Below the pieces are notes generated by a model. The model worked only from the letters and a program-made list of their open reading frames with translations, did not search any database and was not told the DNA's origin. Below, piece after piece: positions 22,808 to 32,664 of a stretch of 64,000 bases of DNA; the first letter of the stretch is position 1, and each line of letters begins with the position of its first letter. Origin of the DNA: Planctomycetaceae bacterium (GTDB taxonomy: Bacteria > Planctomycetota > Phycisphaerae > Phycisphaerales > SM1A02); contig NYWY01000052.1 in assembly GCA_002685335.1 (NCBI GenBank), positions 1 to 64,000 of the forward strand, given 5' to 3'. Made by a program: the position numbers and the translations under genes.

Positions 22808-25678
22808 ATGGACCACCGTGTCAACGACATTCTGAAACGGCTGGAACGGACCCGCCCCACCGACCTCGGTGCCGAGGCGAAGATGCTGTGTGGCGATGAC
22901 GAGGCCCTTCTGGCCGAAGTCCTTGACGCCCTCGGGACCGAAAGCGGGACGGTCGAGATGCCCGTCACCTCTGCCCCGGAGGCTCCGGACCTTCCCGAAT
23001 CGAATGACGCCGATCCGGATCAACCCACGGTCGAAACCCCTCGGAACGTCGGCTCCCGAGCATCCGGGGCCGACCATGATTCCGTCGAAGGGTTGGAACG
23101 AATTCCGCGAACCGGCGACCGAACCCGAGCACGTCTCCGCCGTCCGGATCGAATCGGGCATTTCCAGATCGAGAGCGAAATCCCCATCGGAAGAGGTGGT
23201 TTCGGAGAAGTCTGGGAAGCGTTCCGAGTGGAGGGCGGGTTCCGGCAGCGAGTGGCGATCAAGATCATCTCCCGCGCGGTTCCCGACGAGAAGGTCATTC
23301 GTCGCTTCGAACTCGAACGCCAGGTTCTCGCCTCGCTCGATCATCCGGACATCGCCCGTCTCATCGATGGAGGCGAGATGGACGACGGCCGGCCCTGGCT
23401 GGCCATGGAATTCGTGGACGGGGTGGCGGTGACCACCTATTGCGATCGAGAACGACTTTCGATCGACGCCCGGGTCAAGATCTTCATGAAGATCGCGAGC
23501 GCGGTTCAGCATGCCCATGAAAATCTGGTCGTGCATCGCGACATCAAGCCCGACAACGTCCTGGTCACCGCGAATGGCGAACCCAAACTCCTCGACTTCG
23601 GTATCGCCAAACTGGTCAATCCCGACCTTGGCGGAGAAGCGGGCCGTGTGACCCAGGCCGGCGAAGGCGTTCTGACGCCCGACTACGCCGCCCCCGAGCA
23701 GTTCACCGGCGAAACCATCGGCACCCGAGCCGACGTCTACAGCCTCGGCGTGCTTCTGTACGAACTGCTGACGAGCCGCCTCCCCTTTCACGACGAGGCT
23801 CGCGGCTACATCAACATCCGCACCGCCAAGTTGGAGAAGGAACCGGCTCGCCCCAGCGATGCCGTCTCGACCGCATCGATCGACCCCGAGACCGCCAAAC
23901 GCATCTCGGCCAGCCGGGATACCGGCCTCGATCGCATTCGGCGACGGCTCGATGGCGACCTCGACGTGATCATTCTCAAAGCCCTTCGGCGTGAGCCATC
24001 CCGCCGTTACGCCTCGCCCCGTGAGCTGATCGCGGATCTCCAGCGACACCTCGACGGGCTTCCGGTCGAAGCCCGGCCGGACTCCATCGGCTACCGAACG
24101 ACCCGATTCGTCGCTCGGCATCGGGCCGGTGTCGCCGTGAGTGCGACCGGCGTCGTGGCCCTGGCCCTCGCGGCCCTGACCCTCGCCGCCTTCGCGGATG
24201 CGAGGGCGTCTCGAACCGAAGCGGATCTCGCCTCCTCCCGGGCGGAGACCCAGACCGCACGGGCGGAGACCTCGGAGACGATTCGCGCCGCACTTGCCGG
24301 CATCGAACTCCAATCCGCAGCGAAGGGAACCGAGTCGTTGGTGACCTCGCTCGCCGAGGCGAACCGACTGGACGATGCGGATCGACTCGCGACCGCGATG
24401 CTGGAACGGATCGATACCGGTCTGAGCATCGTTCCGGATGACCCGGATCTGATCGCCCGACGGATCGCACTCCAACTCCAGGTCGCGAAAATCCGTTGGC
24501 AGCGCCGAAATCCATCCCTGGGTGATCGGGAAGATGGTGCTCGACGACGAGCCGAAGTGGCCACCGCCCTGGCCGAAGCTCGTGCGCTCCATCCGAACCA
24601 TCCGGATCTGCTCTTCATCTCCGCCCTGCTGGAACTGCTCGAATCCGACGCCCTCCCGGTGATCTCCCGACGCCCACGACTGGAAGCGTCGCTGGAACTC
24701 CTTTCCCAGGCGGAGATCGCGGCCAACCGGGACTTCCCCCGTCAGCGGTCGATGATCGGCACCGATCTCGGCGACGTCCTCAAGCGAGAGGGCGATCTCA
24801 ATGGCGCGCTCGCGGCCTACGAAGAATCCCACGCGGCCCACTCCAACCGCGACGGTGACTCGGAACGAGATCTCGCGATGGTCGAGACCCGCATGGCCTC
24901 GATCCGAACCCTCCTGGGACAGAACGAGGCGGCCAAGGCCCTTCACCAGAGATCACTCGATCGGCGCCGACTCCTGGCGGATCAAGCGGCGCCGACGGAG
25001 TCCGCCCGATCGCGACGTGATCTGGCCAACGGACATTGGTTTCTCGCCGAAGCCTTCGCGGCCTCGTCCCCGGCGACCGCCCGGCGTCACGTGAAGCGAT
25101 ACCTCGACCTCACCTTCGAAGTCGCGTGGCTCGATCCTCTTGATCGTCGGGGTGCGGTGGACGACCTCATGACCGCGATGTCCCGAGCCAGTCGACTCGT
25201 GAGCCTTCATGGGGGCGACACCCAGCCATTCGCCGAAGTCATCGCCAGGTACCGAAACTCGATCGTCAAGCCACGCCTGGAGACGTTGCCGGATGCCGAC
25301 GCCCGGAGACTTGCGATCCGCGCCGATCGCTACCTCTCGGAAGTGGATCTCGCGTTGGCCGGAGAGGCCGCCTCGAATGACGATCTCGACCTCGCCGAAA
25401 CCCACTTGGAAGCGACTCGACGCCGACTCGACCGAACGCTGGAGATCGGCCGGGCATTGCTGACCATCGATTCCGAGGATCCCGAACTCATCGCGGAAAT
25501 CGCCCTCTGCATCGCGTACCGGGCGGAAGCCGACCACGGAAACCAGAAGGCGGATCCCGAACAGATCGAGACCTGGATCCGAGAAGCCAGGGATCTTCAA
25601 TCATTGGCTCGGGAACGGCCGGGAGACGGGCCACTCCGTCGCAAGCTCGATCGTCAGCTGGGCCCCCCGGAAGCCTGA
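22808..25678 (+). CDS. Ser/Thr protein kinase with C-terminal TPR-like extracytoplasmic region
   Basis: The ATG at 22808 follows GAGGA by 7 bases and is preferred over an ATG at 22784. The 956-residue protein has a short N-terminal helical segment. Its kinase domain spans about 115-420: GRGGFGEV (128-135), ATP Lys152 in RVAIKI, HRDIKPDN (243-250), DFG (263-265) and PDYAAPEQ (291-298). A single membrane helix follows at about 440-462 (GVAVSATGVVALALAALTLA). The remaining 490 residues are helical and TPR-like. This is the classic planctomycete PknB-type arrangement; a sigma factor is often encoded nearby but is not adjacent here. The C-terminus overlaps the convergent TVP38-type gene by 25 bases. 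Confidence 0.9.
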   Translation: MDHRVNDILKRLERTRPTDLGAEAKMLCGDDEALLAEVLDALGTESGTVEMPVTSAPEAPDLPESNDADPDQPTVETPRNVGSRASGADHDSVEGLERIPRTGDRTRARLRRPDRIGHFQIESEIPIGRGGFGEVWEAFRVEGGFRQRVAIKIISRAVPDEKVIRRFELERQVLASLDHPDIARLIDGGEMDDGRPWLAMEFVDGVAVTTYCDRERLSIDARVKIFMKIASAVQHAHENLVVHRDIKPDNVLVTANGEPKLLDFGIAKLVNPDLGGEAGRVTQAGEGVLTPDYAAPEQFTGETIGTRADVYSLGVLLYELLTSRLPFHDEARGYINIRTAKLEKEPARPSDAVSTASIDPETAKRISASRDTGLDRIRRRLDGDLDVIILKALRREPSRRYASPRELIADLQRHLDGLPVEARPDSIGYRTTRFVARHRAGVAVSATGVVALALAALTLAAFADARASRTEADLASSRAETQTARAETSETIRAALAGIELQSAAKGTESLVTSLAEANRLDDADRLATAMLERIDTGLSIVPDDPDLIARRIALQLQVAKIRWQRRNPSLGDREDGARRRAEVATALAEARALHPNHPDLLFISALLELLESDALPVISRRPRLEASLELLSQAEIAANRDFPRQRSMIGTDLGDVLKREGDLNGALAAYEESHAAHSNRDGDSERDLAMVETRMASIRTLLGQNEAAKALHQRSLDRRRLLADQAAPTESARSRRDLANGHWFLAEAFAASSPATARRHVKRYLDLTFEVAWLDPLDRRGAVDDLMTAMSRASRLVSLHGGDTQPFAEVIARYRNSIVKPRLETLPDADARRLAIRADRYLSEVDLALAGEAASNDDLDLAETHLEATRRRLDRTLEIGRALLTIDSEDPELIAEIALCIAYRAEADHGNQKADPEQIETWIREARDLQSLARERPGDGPLRRKLDRQLGPPEA

Positions 25679-26457
25679 TCGCTGTCGACCCCCGGTACCA
25701 CGCGCTTCAGGGCCGCATTTCCGACCGCCGCGATCACCGCCACCGTGATCAGAAGGGTCAGAATCCCCACCAGGGTGAGCGGAAGCCCCTTCTGCCGGAC
25801 CACGTCCACGAGATCCTTGGACCCGTCGGCCGCCGCCGCCGCCGCGAAACCCGCCGCCAGCGCCGTGCGTGGCAGCATGCCGAACGCCGTGCCGAAGAAC
25901 ATGGCAATCAGCGGAGTTCTCGAACCTCCCAGGGCCAGGTTCGACAATGCAAACGGGCTGTTGGGACTGACCCGGAGCAGGGCCACGATTCCAATGCTGC
26001 GCATCAGGCCGGCATCGACCAGGGCATTCCGGACCGCGAGGACCTTGGGTCGCCGCTCGATGATCGCTTCCACCCGATTTCCGGAGATGAGCCGGGCAAG
26101 ACCGTGTCCGAGCAGCGCACCCAGCAGAATGCCCATCATCGCCCCGACCGTTCCGAAAACCGTGCCGAAGATCCAGCCTCCGAGAATCGCCTGGGCGTAG
26201 GTTGGAAGCAGGCCCAGTCCAGCCGTCACCCCGAAGATCAAGGCGTAGATCGCGATCGCGATCACGAGTCCTTGCTCATCGATGATTCCGGTGTAGACCT
26301 CGGCGACCCAACCGATCCGTGCCAGCAGGAGGAATCCCAATCCCGCGGGGACCAGCGCCCAGGCCGCGGCGAGGGCCCCCAGACCGAGCAGGTCTCGTTT
26401 CTCACCCGAGGAGAGCTCGGCAATGGCGGCGTGGTCACTGGTACTCGGCTTGGTCAC
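25654..26457 (-). CDS. TVP38/TMEM64 (VTT/SNARE-associated) family membrane protein
   Basis: The 267-residue protein has about six membrane segments. The VTT-domain features are GLLPTYAQAILGGWIFGTVF followed by GTVGAMMGILLGALLGHGLA, and later LLRVSPNSPFALSNLALGGS. These match the DedA/TVP38 superfamily, whose re-entrant loops with a conserved Pro and Arg are thought to move phospholipids across the bilayer. The N-terminal 25 residues are polar and cytoplasmic. The 3' end overlaps the kinase gene tail-to-tail. Downstream partners are absent; the gene seems to stand alone. The specific substrate is unknown. Confidence 0.85.
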   Translation of the reverse strand: MTKPSTSDHAAIAELSSGEKRDLLGLGALAAAWALVPAGLGFLLLARIGWVAEVYTGIIDEQGLVIAIAIYALIFGVTAGLGLLPTYAQAILGGWIFGTVFGTVGAMMGILLGALLGHGLARLISGNRVEAIIERRPKVLAVRNALVDAGLMRSIGIVALLRVSPNSPFALSNLALGGSRTPLIAMFFGTAFGMLPRTALAAGFAAAAAADGSKDLVDVVRQKGLPLTLVGILTLLITVAVIAAVGNAALKRVVPGVDSDQASGGPS

Positions 26458-26553
26458 GAAAAACTCCCGTCCACGACTCGAACTCCACTCGCCGGATACC
26501 GCGACGGCATGGTCAGACTCCCCGGATCGATTCGAGTTTCAACCGTCCTGGGA

Positions 26554-27144
26554 TCAGGGGCTTTTCGGCTCGAGCAGATCCGTCAAAGTCTGACTGGTCG
26601 AGGCTTCCGGTTCAACCACCTCGATTTCCATGACCTCGGTGACCTCGGGTTCCTCCCCGCCGGCCTCCTCGGCCGCGGACTCCGACTCGATCTCGACGAT
26701 CGACTCCACCTCGATGAGGGGTGCGGCCCCATCGGGCTCGAGAATCGTTCTCATGTCGTTGAAATACCGGTCAGCCTCTCGCCAGACGTGAGCCGGCACC
26801 GCCGTCTGGCGAGCGGAGAACTTGATGGTCGGGGGGTCGGTGTAGAGGAACTGGACTTGAAAACGCCAATCCTCTTCCTGCCGGACCGGGTTCTGGCCGA
26901 CTCGAACCAGATCCCTTCGCAGAATTCGGTAGATCTCGATTCGTCCCGCGGGACGATCGGACATGACCTCGTTCTCGAACACGAACCAATCGTCGTAGAC
27001 CGGATTCTCGGCGACCGTCACCATCGCGTTCCAGACCTCGGGATCCGAGTGACCGGGGAACGTGGCGGTCTGCCGCGTGCATCCCCCAAGGAGGGATCCG
27101 AGGAGCAGAACGAGGGTGATCGAGTGATGCGGACGGAATCGCAT
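26554..27144 (-). CDS. Small lipoprotein of unknown function
   Basis: The ATG at 27144 gives 196 residues with a clear lipoprotein signal (LVLLLGSLLGGC, Cys22); the longer reading to 27303 lacks one at its N-terminus and overlaps yebC. The mature part begins PGHSDPEVWNAMVTVAENPV and includes YDDWFVFENEV and PAGRIEIYRILRRDLV. It ends in an acidic Glu-rich tail (VESIVEIESESAAEEAGGEE). I do not recognise the family. The pattern resembles short outer-membrane lipoproteins of Phycisphaerae with a conserved W near the start. It lies 103 bases after yebC on the same strand and could be cotranscribed. Confidence 0.65.
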   Translation of the reverse strand: MRFRPHHSITLVLLLGSLLGGCTRQTATFPGHSDPEVWNAMVTVAENPVYDDWFVFENEVMSDRPAGRIEIYRILRRDLVRVGQNPVRQEEDWRFQVQFLYTDPPTIKFSARQTAVPAHVWREADRYFNDMRTILEPDGAAPLIEVESIVEIESESAAEEAGGEEPEVTEVMEIEVVEPEASTSQTLTDLLEPKSP

Positions 27145-27247
27145 GATGACAGGTATCCAAAACGGGGCTGGCGGAGGGCGGCGGTGATCGACTGGCCGCC
27201 CAAGGATCATCGGCCGAGCCGAGCCCCTGACTTGATGCGGATCACGT

Positions 27248-27985
27248 TCACTCGTACGCCTCCGCCGGAATGACGGCGTTGTGATAGACGTTCTGGACGT
27301 CATCGTGATCCTCGAGCGTGTCGATGAGGTTGAGAACCTTCTGGGCCCCGGTGAGATCGAGATCCACGACCGTTGACGGGGTGAAAGTGAGTTCCGCGGA
27401 CTCCATCGCGATGCCGGCGGCCGCCATCGCCTCCTTGACGTCTAGAAAATCGGTCGGCTCGGTGGTCACCTGGACGAATCCATCCTCCCCCACGACGTCC
27501 TTGGCTCCGGCTTCCAGGGCCGGCTCCAGAACGTCATCCTCGGAGTGCTTCTCCGCATCGATGAGGATGACACCTTCCTGGGTGAAACCAAAGGACACCG
27601 AATTCGGGGTACCGAGATTTCCCCCGGCCTTGGAGAAGATCGACTTGATCTCCGGTGCCGTCTTGTTCGCATTGGACTGCAGACAGTCGGCGATGAACGC
27701 CACCCCCCCCGGTCCGTATCCCTCGTAGCGGGCGGGCTCGTAGGTTTCACCCTCGATTTCCCCCGTGCCCTTCTTGACCGCCTTTTCGATCGTGTCTTTC
27801 GGCATGTTCGCCGCTTTCGCATCGTCGATCGCATAGCGCAGGGTCGTGTTGAACTTTGGGTCTCCACCCCCCTGCCGGGCCGCGACGATGATCGCGCGGC
27901 TGCAGTTGCTCCACATCTTGCTGCGCTTCTTGTCGACCGCGGCCTTGCGATGCTTGATGTTGGCCCACTTGCTGTGACCGGCCAT
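27248..27985 (-). CDS. yebC: YebC/PmpR (TACO1) family protein
   Basis: The 245-residue product begins MAGHSKWANIKHRKAAVDKK, the universal signature of the family, and continues with ARQGGGDPKFNTTLRYAIDD and AKAANMPKDTIEKAVKKGTG. The length matches. Family members were long called DNA-binding regulators; some bind ribosomes and relieve stalling during translation of proline-rich stretches, as mitochondrial TACO1 does for COX1. Its position at the end of the nusA-infB-rbfA cluster fits a translation role. It starts 74 bases after the large TPR gene. Confidence 0.96.
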   Translation of the reverse strand: MAGHSKWANIKHRKAAVDKKRSKMWSNCSRAIIVAARQGGGDPKFNTTLRYAIDDAKAANMPKDTIEKAVKKGTGEIEGETYEPARYEGYGPGGVAFIADCLQSNANKTAPEIKSIFSKAGGNLGTPNSVSFGFTQEGVILIDAEKHSEDDVLEPALEAGAKDVVGEDGFVQVTTEPTDFLDVKEAMAAAGIAMESAELTFTPSTVVDLDLTGAQKVLNLIDTLEDHDDVQNVYHNAVIPAEAYE

Positions 27986-28059
27986 CGGACTGCCCTCTTT
28001 TCAGGAAATCGAATCAGAACCCTTCGGCACGACATCGCCCGGGGGCTGGGGATTGTCGG

Positions 28060-31000
28060 TCAATCAGGCTCGGTCTGCACGCTGGATTCCGGATTCACGC
28101 GTTCTTCCAGGGTTGGAAACACCGGAGGAATCTCCCCCGCGGCGACGGCATCCAGTCGTATCCGTGCGCCTTCCGCCCATGGCACCAGGCTGTCAAGCCG
28201 TTCGGAGCTGATCAGAAGGGTGCCCCAGGCGCTTCTTTGGTAGGCATCGAAGGCCCGGAGACGCTGGGCTCGGAGACCCGGTTCATCCTCCGCCGTGATA
28301 CTTCGCCAGCTCGAGATCGCTTCGGCAGTCCGACCCGTCCTCCACGCGGCATCCCCCCGGTGCATCAGAACTTCCGGGCTGATCCGAATGCCGTTCATTT
28401 TTCTGATCCGAATCGATCGTTCGATCCAGAAAAGAGCGTTTCTCGGGTCGTCCGCATCGTTACGGCCCTCGAGATACCGCATCCAACCCAGCGAATCGAC
28501 CGTGCTCGCATTCCCCGAATCCAGCTCGAACGCCTGTTCGATCAGCGACGTGGCCTCCTCGATCCGCTCGGTTTCAAGCAATGCGAACCCGAGGTTGTTG
28601 AGGGCGATTGGATTTTCAGGATTCTGATCGACCGCAGCCTCGAGCAGGACGATCGAGACCGCATCCGCCCCCAGGATCGAGGCTTCCGACGCCACCTCGA
28701 GGAACGGAACGCCCGACTCGAATTCACTCCCGGGTGCCAACTGCCAGGCGGATCTCAGGTTCCAGCCTCGGTCTGCGGCCCGCCGCAGGAGCGCCTCGAT
28801 CCGATCGCCGGGAGCGCCGGCTTCGATCGCGACGACCACCGCGGATCGCACGATGTCCGACGAGACCTGGGTCGGATCGAGGGCATCGACCGCGAAGGCC
28901 AGTACCGCGGCGATCGCCTCCAGCCGGACGCTCGCCGTCGCGTCATCCGCGAGCAGTCGATCTCGCCACGAGGGATCCTGATTCGTGATCGGAGCCGCCG
29001 CTGGAAGTCCTTCCAGGGCTTCCGCTCCCAACTCCGGCCCGAGTCCGTGAACGATCGCCAACGCGGTGTCCACGTCGACCGGAATCCCGCCTTTTCGATG
29101 CCATTTGGCAATCCGCGTGACCGCATCACGCCCCGGGGGGGCCTGAACCGCCGCCGCCAGCGAGACGAACCGTCTTCTCAACCGCGGCGTCAGGTCCGCA
29201 GGCTCCAGTGACTCCAACAAGGCAAGCGTCTTGGAATCCGCGGAATCCGAAGCGAGGAGCGCGAGTTCGATTCGATCGAGCGAGCCGACGGCCCCGGATC
29301 CCGATCGATCGATCCGGCGAGCCGCAAGTTCCAACCTCTCCTGCTTCGCCTCAGGAATCTCCGCAAGCACCAGTTCCAATCTTCGAGCCGGCAACCCCGA
29401 CGAGCTGGAATCCATGGCCGCGCGGAGAGTCGCGGCCGTCGATCGCGGTCCGTTCATCACGCGATCGAGCACGAAGAGTGCATCTCCCAGAACCGGATCC
29501 GAGGGGTGATCCGCGACCTGCCGGGTCAACCGCGCCTGCCCGTCGGCAAGTCGCCCCGACGCCCTCCAGGCCGCGAGCAGACGAGGGATCGCGACCGAAC
29601 GCCAATCGGCATTCTCCAGCAGCGGCATCACCACCTTCTCGGCCTCGACGGGATCACCACCGGAAAGGGCCTGATCCGCCTCCAGAAGTCGACGGAAGGA
29701 AGGCTCCTCAAGCACGGCACGCGGCAGGCGATCGAGTTCCTTCGAATCCTCCCGGTCATCGACCGGAACCTGGGAGAAGAGCATGATGATCTCGATCAAC
29801 GTCTCCGGCCGGCGATCACCCATCCGCCAGGCCCGCCGAAGTTCCGCGAGCCCCGATCCCGCCTGACCTCGAAGCGTGCCGAGCACCCGACCTCGAGCCG
29901 CGATCAGCATCGGCTCGTCCGATGCCTCGAGCAACGCCTCGTCCACTCGTTGCAGGGCGAGCTCCGGTTCGCCGGCGGCGAGGAGTCCCACCACGCGCTC
30001 GGTTTCCACCCGTGAATCGAAAGGTGAGCCACCGACTTCATCCACTCCAATGGGATCCAGGAGATCCGCCGCCAGTCGAATCCGAGCCACCCGCGTCGCC
30101 GACGTCGACTCGACCGCGGCCGCGAGGATCCGGGAAGCGAGATCGGGTCGGGCGTGCCTCCGAAGAACCTCCGCCGCGACCACCGCGGATGACGCATCGA
30201 TTCCATCAGTCGACGACGGCTCGACGCGGTCGAGAATCGTCGCCAGAAGTTCCTCCGTCCGCCACGGACCGGCCAGGAGCCGTTCAACCACCACATCCAC
30301 CAGATCCGGATCTCGGCCGAAGGACCGAGCGACATCCCAGGTGGCCTCCACTCCCCCGGGGACGGATGCGGCGACCAACGGTCCCGCGATCGACTCGCCA
30401 CGTCCCTCACCTGCGATGGTCGCGAAGGTTCTGGCCGCCAGCGATGGATCGCAGACCGTAAGCAGGCGAGCCGCCTCCGATCGATCCGGATCCGCCCGCA
30501 ATCGATCGGCGAGGGTTTCGGCCACTTGGGAGAGATCCACACCCTCTTCCCGGAAGAGGCGGATCTGGTCGATCGAGATCGCCCCCGGGCGGATCGTCGC
30601 CTCGAGAATCAGGTCTTGCACGATCTCGTCGCGGCCGAGGGTCGCGGCCGACCAGGCCAGTCGCTCGCTCCAGCCTGCGCTCTCGCTTGACAGTCCGCGG
30701 GCACGCCGCCATCGGCGGTCCGCCAGCAAGGCATCACCGTCACGGGCGGCATCATCGCCCGACAACTTCCAGAGAAGCGACGCCAGACGCGGTTCACGAG
30801 TCGCGAACGCATCGAGTTCCCCGGGGGATTCGGAGAGGATCGCATGCCGGATCATGGTCGCGGTCGCCGATCGATCCGACGCATCCAGAGCGAGCATCAG
30901 CGCCACCGCGACGTGCAGTCGTTCGATCCGATCCGATTCCACCTGGACACGGGCCGCGGCGATGGCGATGGCGTCCGCAGTCAGTCCGCGACGGCGAAGC

Positions 31001-31605
31001 GCCTCCACCAGGACTCGAGCGTCCTCGGATTCCAACCAACCACGTCGGGCGATCTCCCGCCGTATGGCGAGCGCATCCGCCGATCTGCCGGCGAGCTCGA
31101 GCGCATCCGAAAGAGTGGAGAGGACCTTGGGGCCGCCACCTTGTCGAACCGCGGTCTCCAGGATCTCGACCGCCCGGAATGCATCTCCGTCCGCCATCGC
31201 GGTCCGCCCACGCACATAGGCCCGGACGATCGCGCGCGGGGTCCCACCATCCGGATGTTTGATGAAGGGTGCGGGCGTGAGGGGAGCGATTCGAAGATCG
31301 AGGAGCAGACCGGCCAGCGAATCGAGGTCGGCCTCGTCGCCCGCATCGATCGAGAGTTCGCTGGACGGGTTTTCGGAATCCGGTCCGATGATCGATCTGG
31401 GAACCGGAATCTCCCGACGAAGAACCGGAGCCGATGCGGCTCCGGGTTTCGTCGCCACCGAGAAGGTGTCCGCCGGATTCGAACGCGTCGAAGAGGCGTC
31501 TCCGACCGGGTGGCACCCCAGAATCGTGGTCGCCGCCGCGAATGCCGCGGCGAGCACCGTTCCGGGGAGGACCGACTCGATCGGCCGGTGAACAACCCGG
31601 CCCAT
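28060..31605 (-). CDS. Large TPR-repeat lipoprotein
   Basis: This 1181-residue protein opens with a signal peptide whose lipobox is TILGC (Cys31). The rest is almost all alpha-helical, rich in Ala, Leu, Arg and Glu. Clear TPR units occur near residues 135-200 (AVEILETAVRQGGGPKVLST) and near the C-terminus (NPIALNNLGFALLETERIEE, DSLGWMRYLEGRNDADDPRN). The middle repeats are degenerate. It should be an envelope scaffold or assembly factor. It starts only 3 bases after the H1-tailed gene, so it is part of the nusA operon by spacing, an unusual partner for translation factors. I do not assign a function. Confidence 0.75.
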   Translation of the reverse strand: MGRVVHRPIESVLPGTVLAAAFAAATTILGCHPVGDASSTRSNPADTFSVATKPGAASAPVLRREIPVPRSIIGPDSENPSSELSIDAGDEADLDSLAGLLLDLRIAPLTPAPFIKHPDGGTPRAIVRAYVRGRTAMADGDAFRAVEILETAVRQGGGPKVLSTLSDALELAGRSADALAIRREIARRGWLESEDARVLVEALRRRGLTADAIAIAAARVQVESDRIERLHVAVALMLALDASDRSATATMIRHAILSESPGELDAFATREPRLASLLWKLSGDDAARDGDALLADRRWRRARGLSSESAGWSERLAWSAATLGRDEIVQDLILEATIRPGAISIDQIRLFREEGVDLSQVAETLADRLRADPDRSEAARLLTVCDPSLAARTFATIAGEGRGESIAGPLVAASVPGGVEATWDVARSFGRDPDLVDVVVERLLAGPWRTEELLATILDRVEPSSTDGIDASSAVVAAEVLRRHARPDLASRILAAAVESTSATRVARIRLAADLLDPIGVDEVGGSPFDSRVETERVVGLLAAGEPELALQRVDEALLEASDEPMLIAARGRVLGTLRGQAGSGLAELRRAWRMGDRRPETLIEIIMLFSQVPVDDREDSKELDRLPRAVLEEPSFRRLLEADQALSGGDPVEAEKVVMPLLENADWRSVAIPRLLAAWRASGRLADGQARLTRQVADHPSDPVLGDALFVLDRVMNGPRSTAATLRAAMDSSSSGLPARRLELVLAEIPEAKQERLELAARRIDRSGSGAVGSLDRIELALLASDSADSKTLALLESLEPADLTPRLRRRFVSLAAAVQAPPGRDAVTRIAKWHRKGGIPVDVDTALAIVHGLGPELGAEALEGLPAAAPITNQDPSWRDRLLADDATASVRLEAIAAVLAFAVDALDPTQVSSDIVRSAVVVAIEAGAPGDRIEALLRRAADRGWNLRSAWQLAPGSEFESGVPFLEVASEASILGADAVSIVLLEAAVDQNPENPIALNNLGFALLETERIEEATSLIEQAFELDSGNASTVDSLGWMRYLEGRNDADDPRNALFWIERSIRIRKMNGIRISPEVLMHRGDAAWRTGRTAEAISSWRSITAEDEPGLRAQRLRAFDAYQRSAWGTLLISSERLDSLVPWAEGARIRLDAVAAGEIPPVFPTLEERVNPESSVQTEPD

Positions 31606-31608
31606 GCG

Positions 31609-32664
31609 TCAGCCTCTCGACCGGGTGTCGCGAGCCGCCTTCTTCGTCGCCGACTTCTTGGCCACCTTCTTCGCCGGGGCCTTCTTGGTCGTCTTCTTCG
31701 CCGGGGCCTTCTTGGCCGTCTTCTTCGCCGGAGCCTTCTTGGCCGTCTTCTTCGCCGGAGCCTTCTTGGCCGTCTTCTTCGCTGGAGCCTTCTTGGCCGT
31801 CTTCTTCGCTGGAGCCTTCTTGGCCGTCTTCTTCGCCGGGGCCTTCTTGGTGGAGGCCTTGGTGGCGGCCGTCTTCTTGGTCGTCTTCTTGGTCGTCTTC
31901 TTGGCCGGAGCCTTCTTCGTCGCTGCCTTCTTGACGCTCGGTCGGGGAGCCGGCTCCGGCTCGACCTCCTCGACGATCTCCATCTCCGGCTCGGGATCCG
32001 GGGCCCGGGTCGGACGATGCTTTCGAACCATCTTGGTCATGATGCCTCGTCCCCAGGCATCGTCGACCGCGGCCTGAAGCGTGGCCATGATGTCGATCGC
32101 ATCGTCGGCCTTGACCATTCCACCCAGCCAGGCCGACAACTCATCCGGATCGACCGGCTCCTCGATGACGTCGTTCTCGTGGAGCAATGCGGAAAGCTGG
32201 TCGTCCGCGGGAAGTGCATGAACCTCGAAGGACATCCGGAGAATCCGAGCCGCAACGAAGGGATGCATCCCATCGAGTTCCTCGATGTCGGCCTTGATGT
32301 CCCGCTTGCCCTTGTCCGCGAGGTGATCGAAGGAGAGCGAATGACGCTTGAGATAAAGCGAATGAAGCGTCCTCCGAATCCCATGGAGCCGCTCTTCCAA
32401 CCGGGGATATCGCTTGCCGATCACCGTGGCCTTCTCGTGCGGAAGGCTCACCCGGATCTCGTTGAAGTCGACGAACGCGTCGAGCAGTTTCCGCATCGCC
32501 ACTTCGGCCTGATCCGTGCTCGCTTCCCAGAGAAGCCACGAGTGAACCATGACCGCGACTGGATCCCGAGGCCGGATGAAGTCTGGAAGCAACGGGGTCT
32601 CGGCCCCACGGTACTTCTTGACGAACGAGTTGAACTTGGCCGGCTTGGCCCACTTGTGCTTCAC
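31609..32664 (-). CDS. Helical (HhH-like) protein with histone-H1-like Lys/Ala/Pro tail
   Basis: The 351-residue protein has two parts. Residues 1-215 are helical; ELDGMHPFVAARILRMSFEV then LPADDQLSALLHENDVI follow the spacing of the helix-hairpin-helix/Asp region of endonuclease III-type glycosylases, but the catalytic Lys of LPGVGxKTA is absent. After an acidic linker (PEPEMEIVEEVEPEPAPRP), residues 245-351 are a Lys/Ala/Pro tail with about six copies of KAPAKKTAK, like histone H1, AlgP or chlamydial Hc. The tail should bind nucleic acid non-specifically. The start ATG overlaps the rbfA stop as ATGA, so it is translationally coupled in the nusA-infB-rbfA operon. It could be a nucleoid or RNA/ribosome-associated protein. 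The HhH assignment is tentative. Confidence 0.75.
   Translation of the reverse strand: MKHKWAKPAKFNSFVKKYRGAETPLLPDFIRPRDPVAVMVHSWLLWEASTDQAEVAMRKLLDAFVDFNEIRVSLPHEKATVIGKRYPRLEERLHGIRRTLHSLYLKRHSLSFDHLADKGKRDIKADIEELDGMHPFVAARILRMSFEVHALPADDQLSALLHENDVIEEPVDPDELSAWLGGMVKADDAIDIMATLQAAVDDAWGRGIMTKMVRKHRPTRAPDPEPEMEIVEEVEPEPAPRPSVKKAATKKAPAKKTTKKTTKKTAATKASTKKAPAKKTAKKAPAKKTAKKAPAKKTAKKAPAKKTAKKAPAKKTAKKAPAKKTTKKAPAKKVAKKSATKKAARDTRSRG
31666..31848 (-). repeat. 27-base in-frame tandem repeat encoding KAPAKKTAK units
   Basis: About six to seven near-identical 27-base units lie in the H1-like tail. They differ mainly at one synonymous position (GCCGGA, GCTGGA, GCCGGG on the plus strand). Such repeats are prone to copy-number change by slippage. 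Confidence 0.9.

Noticed and set aside
31666..31848. Direct repeats that could suggest a CRISPR array
   Set aside because: Repeats are contiguous 27-mers in frame inside a Lys/Ala/Pro-coding tail, with no spacers and no cas genes.
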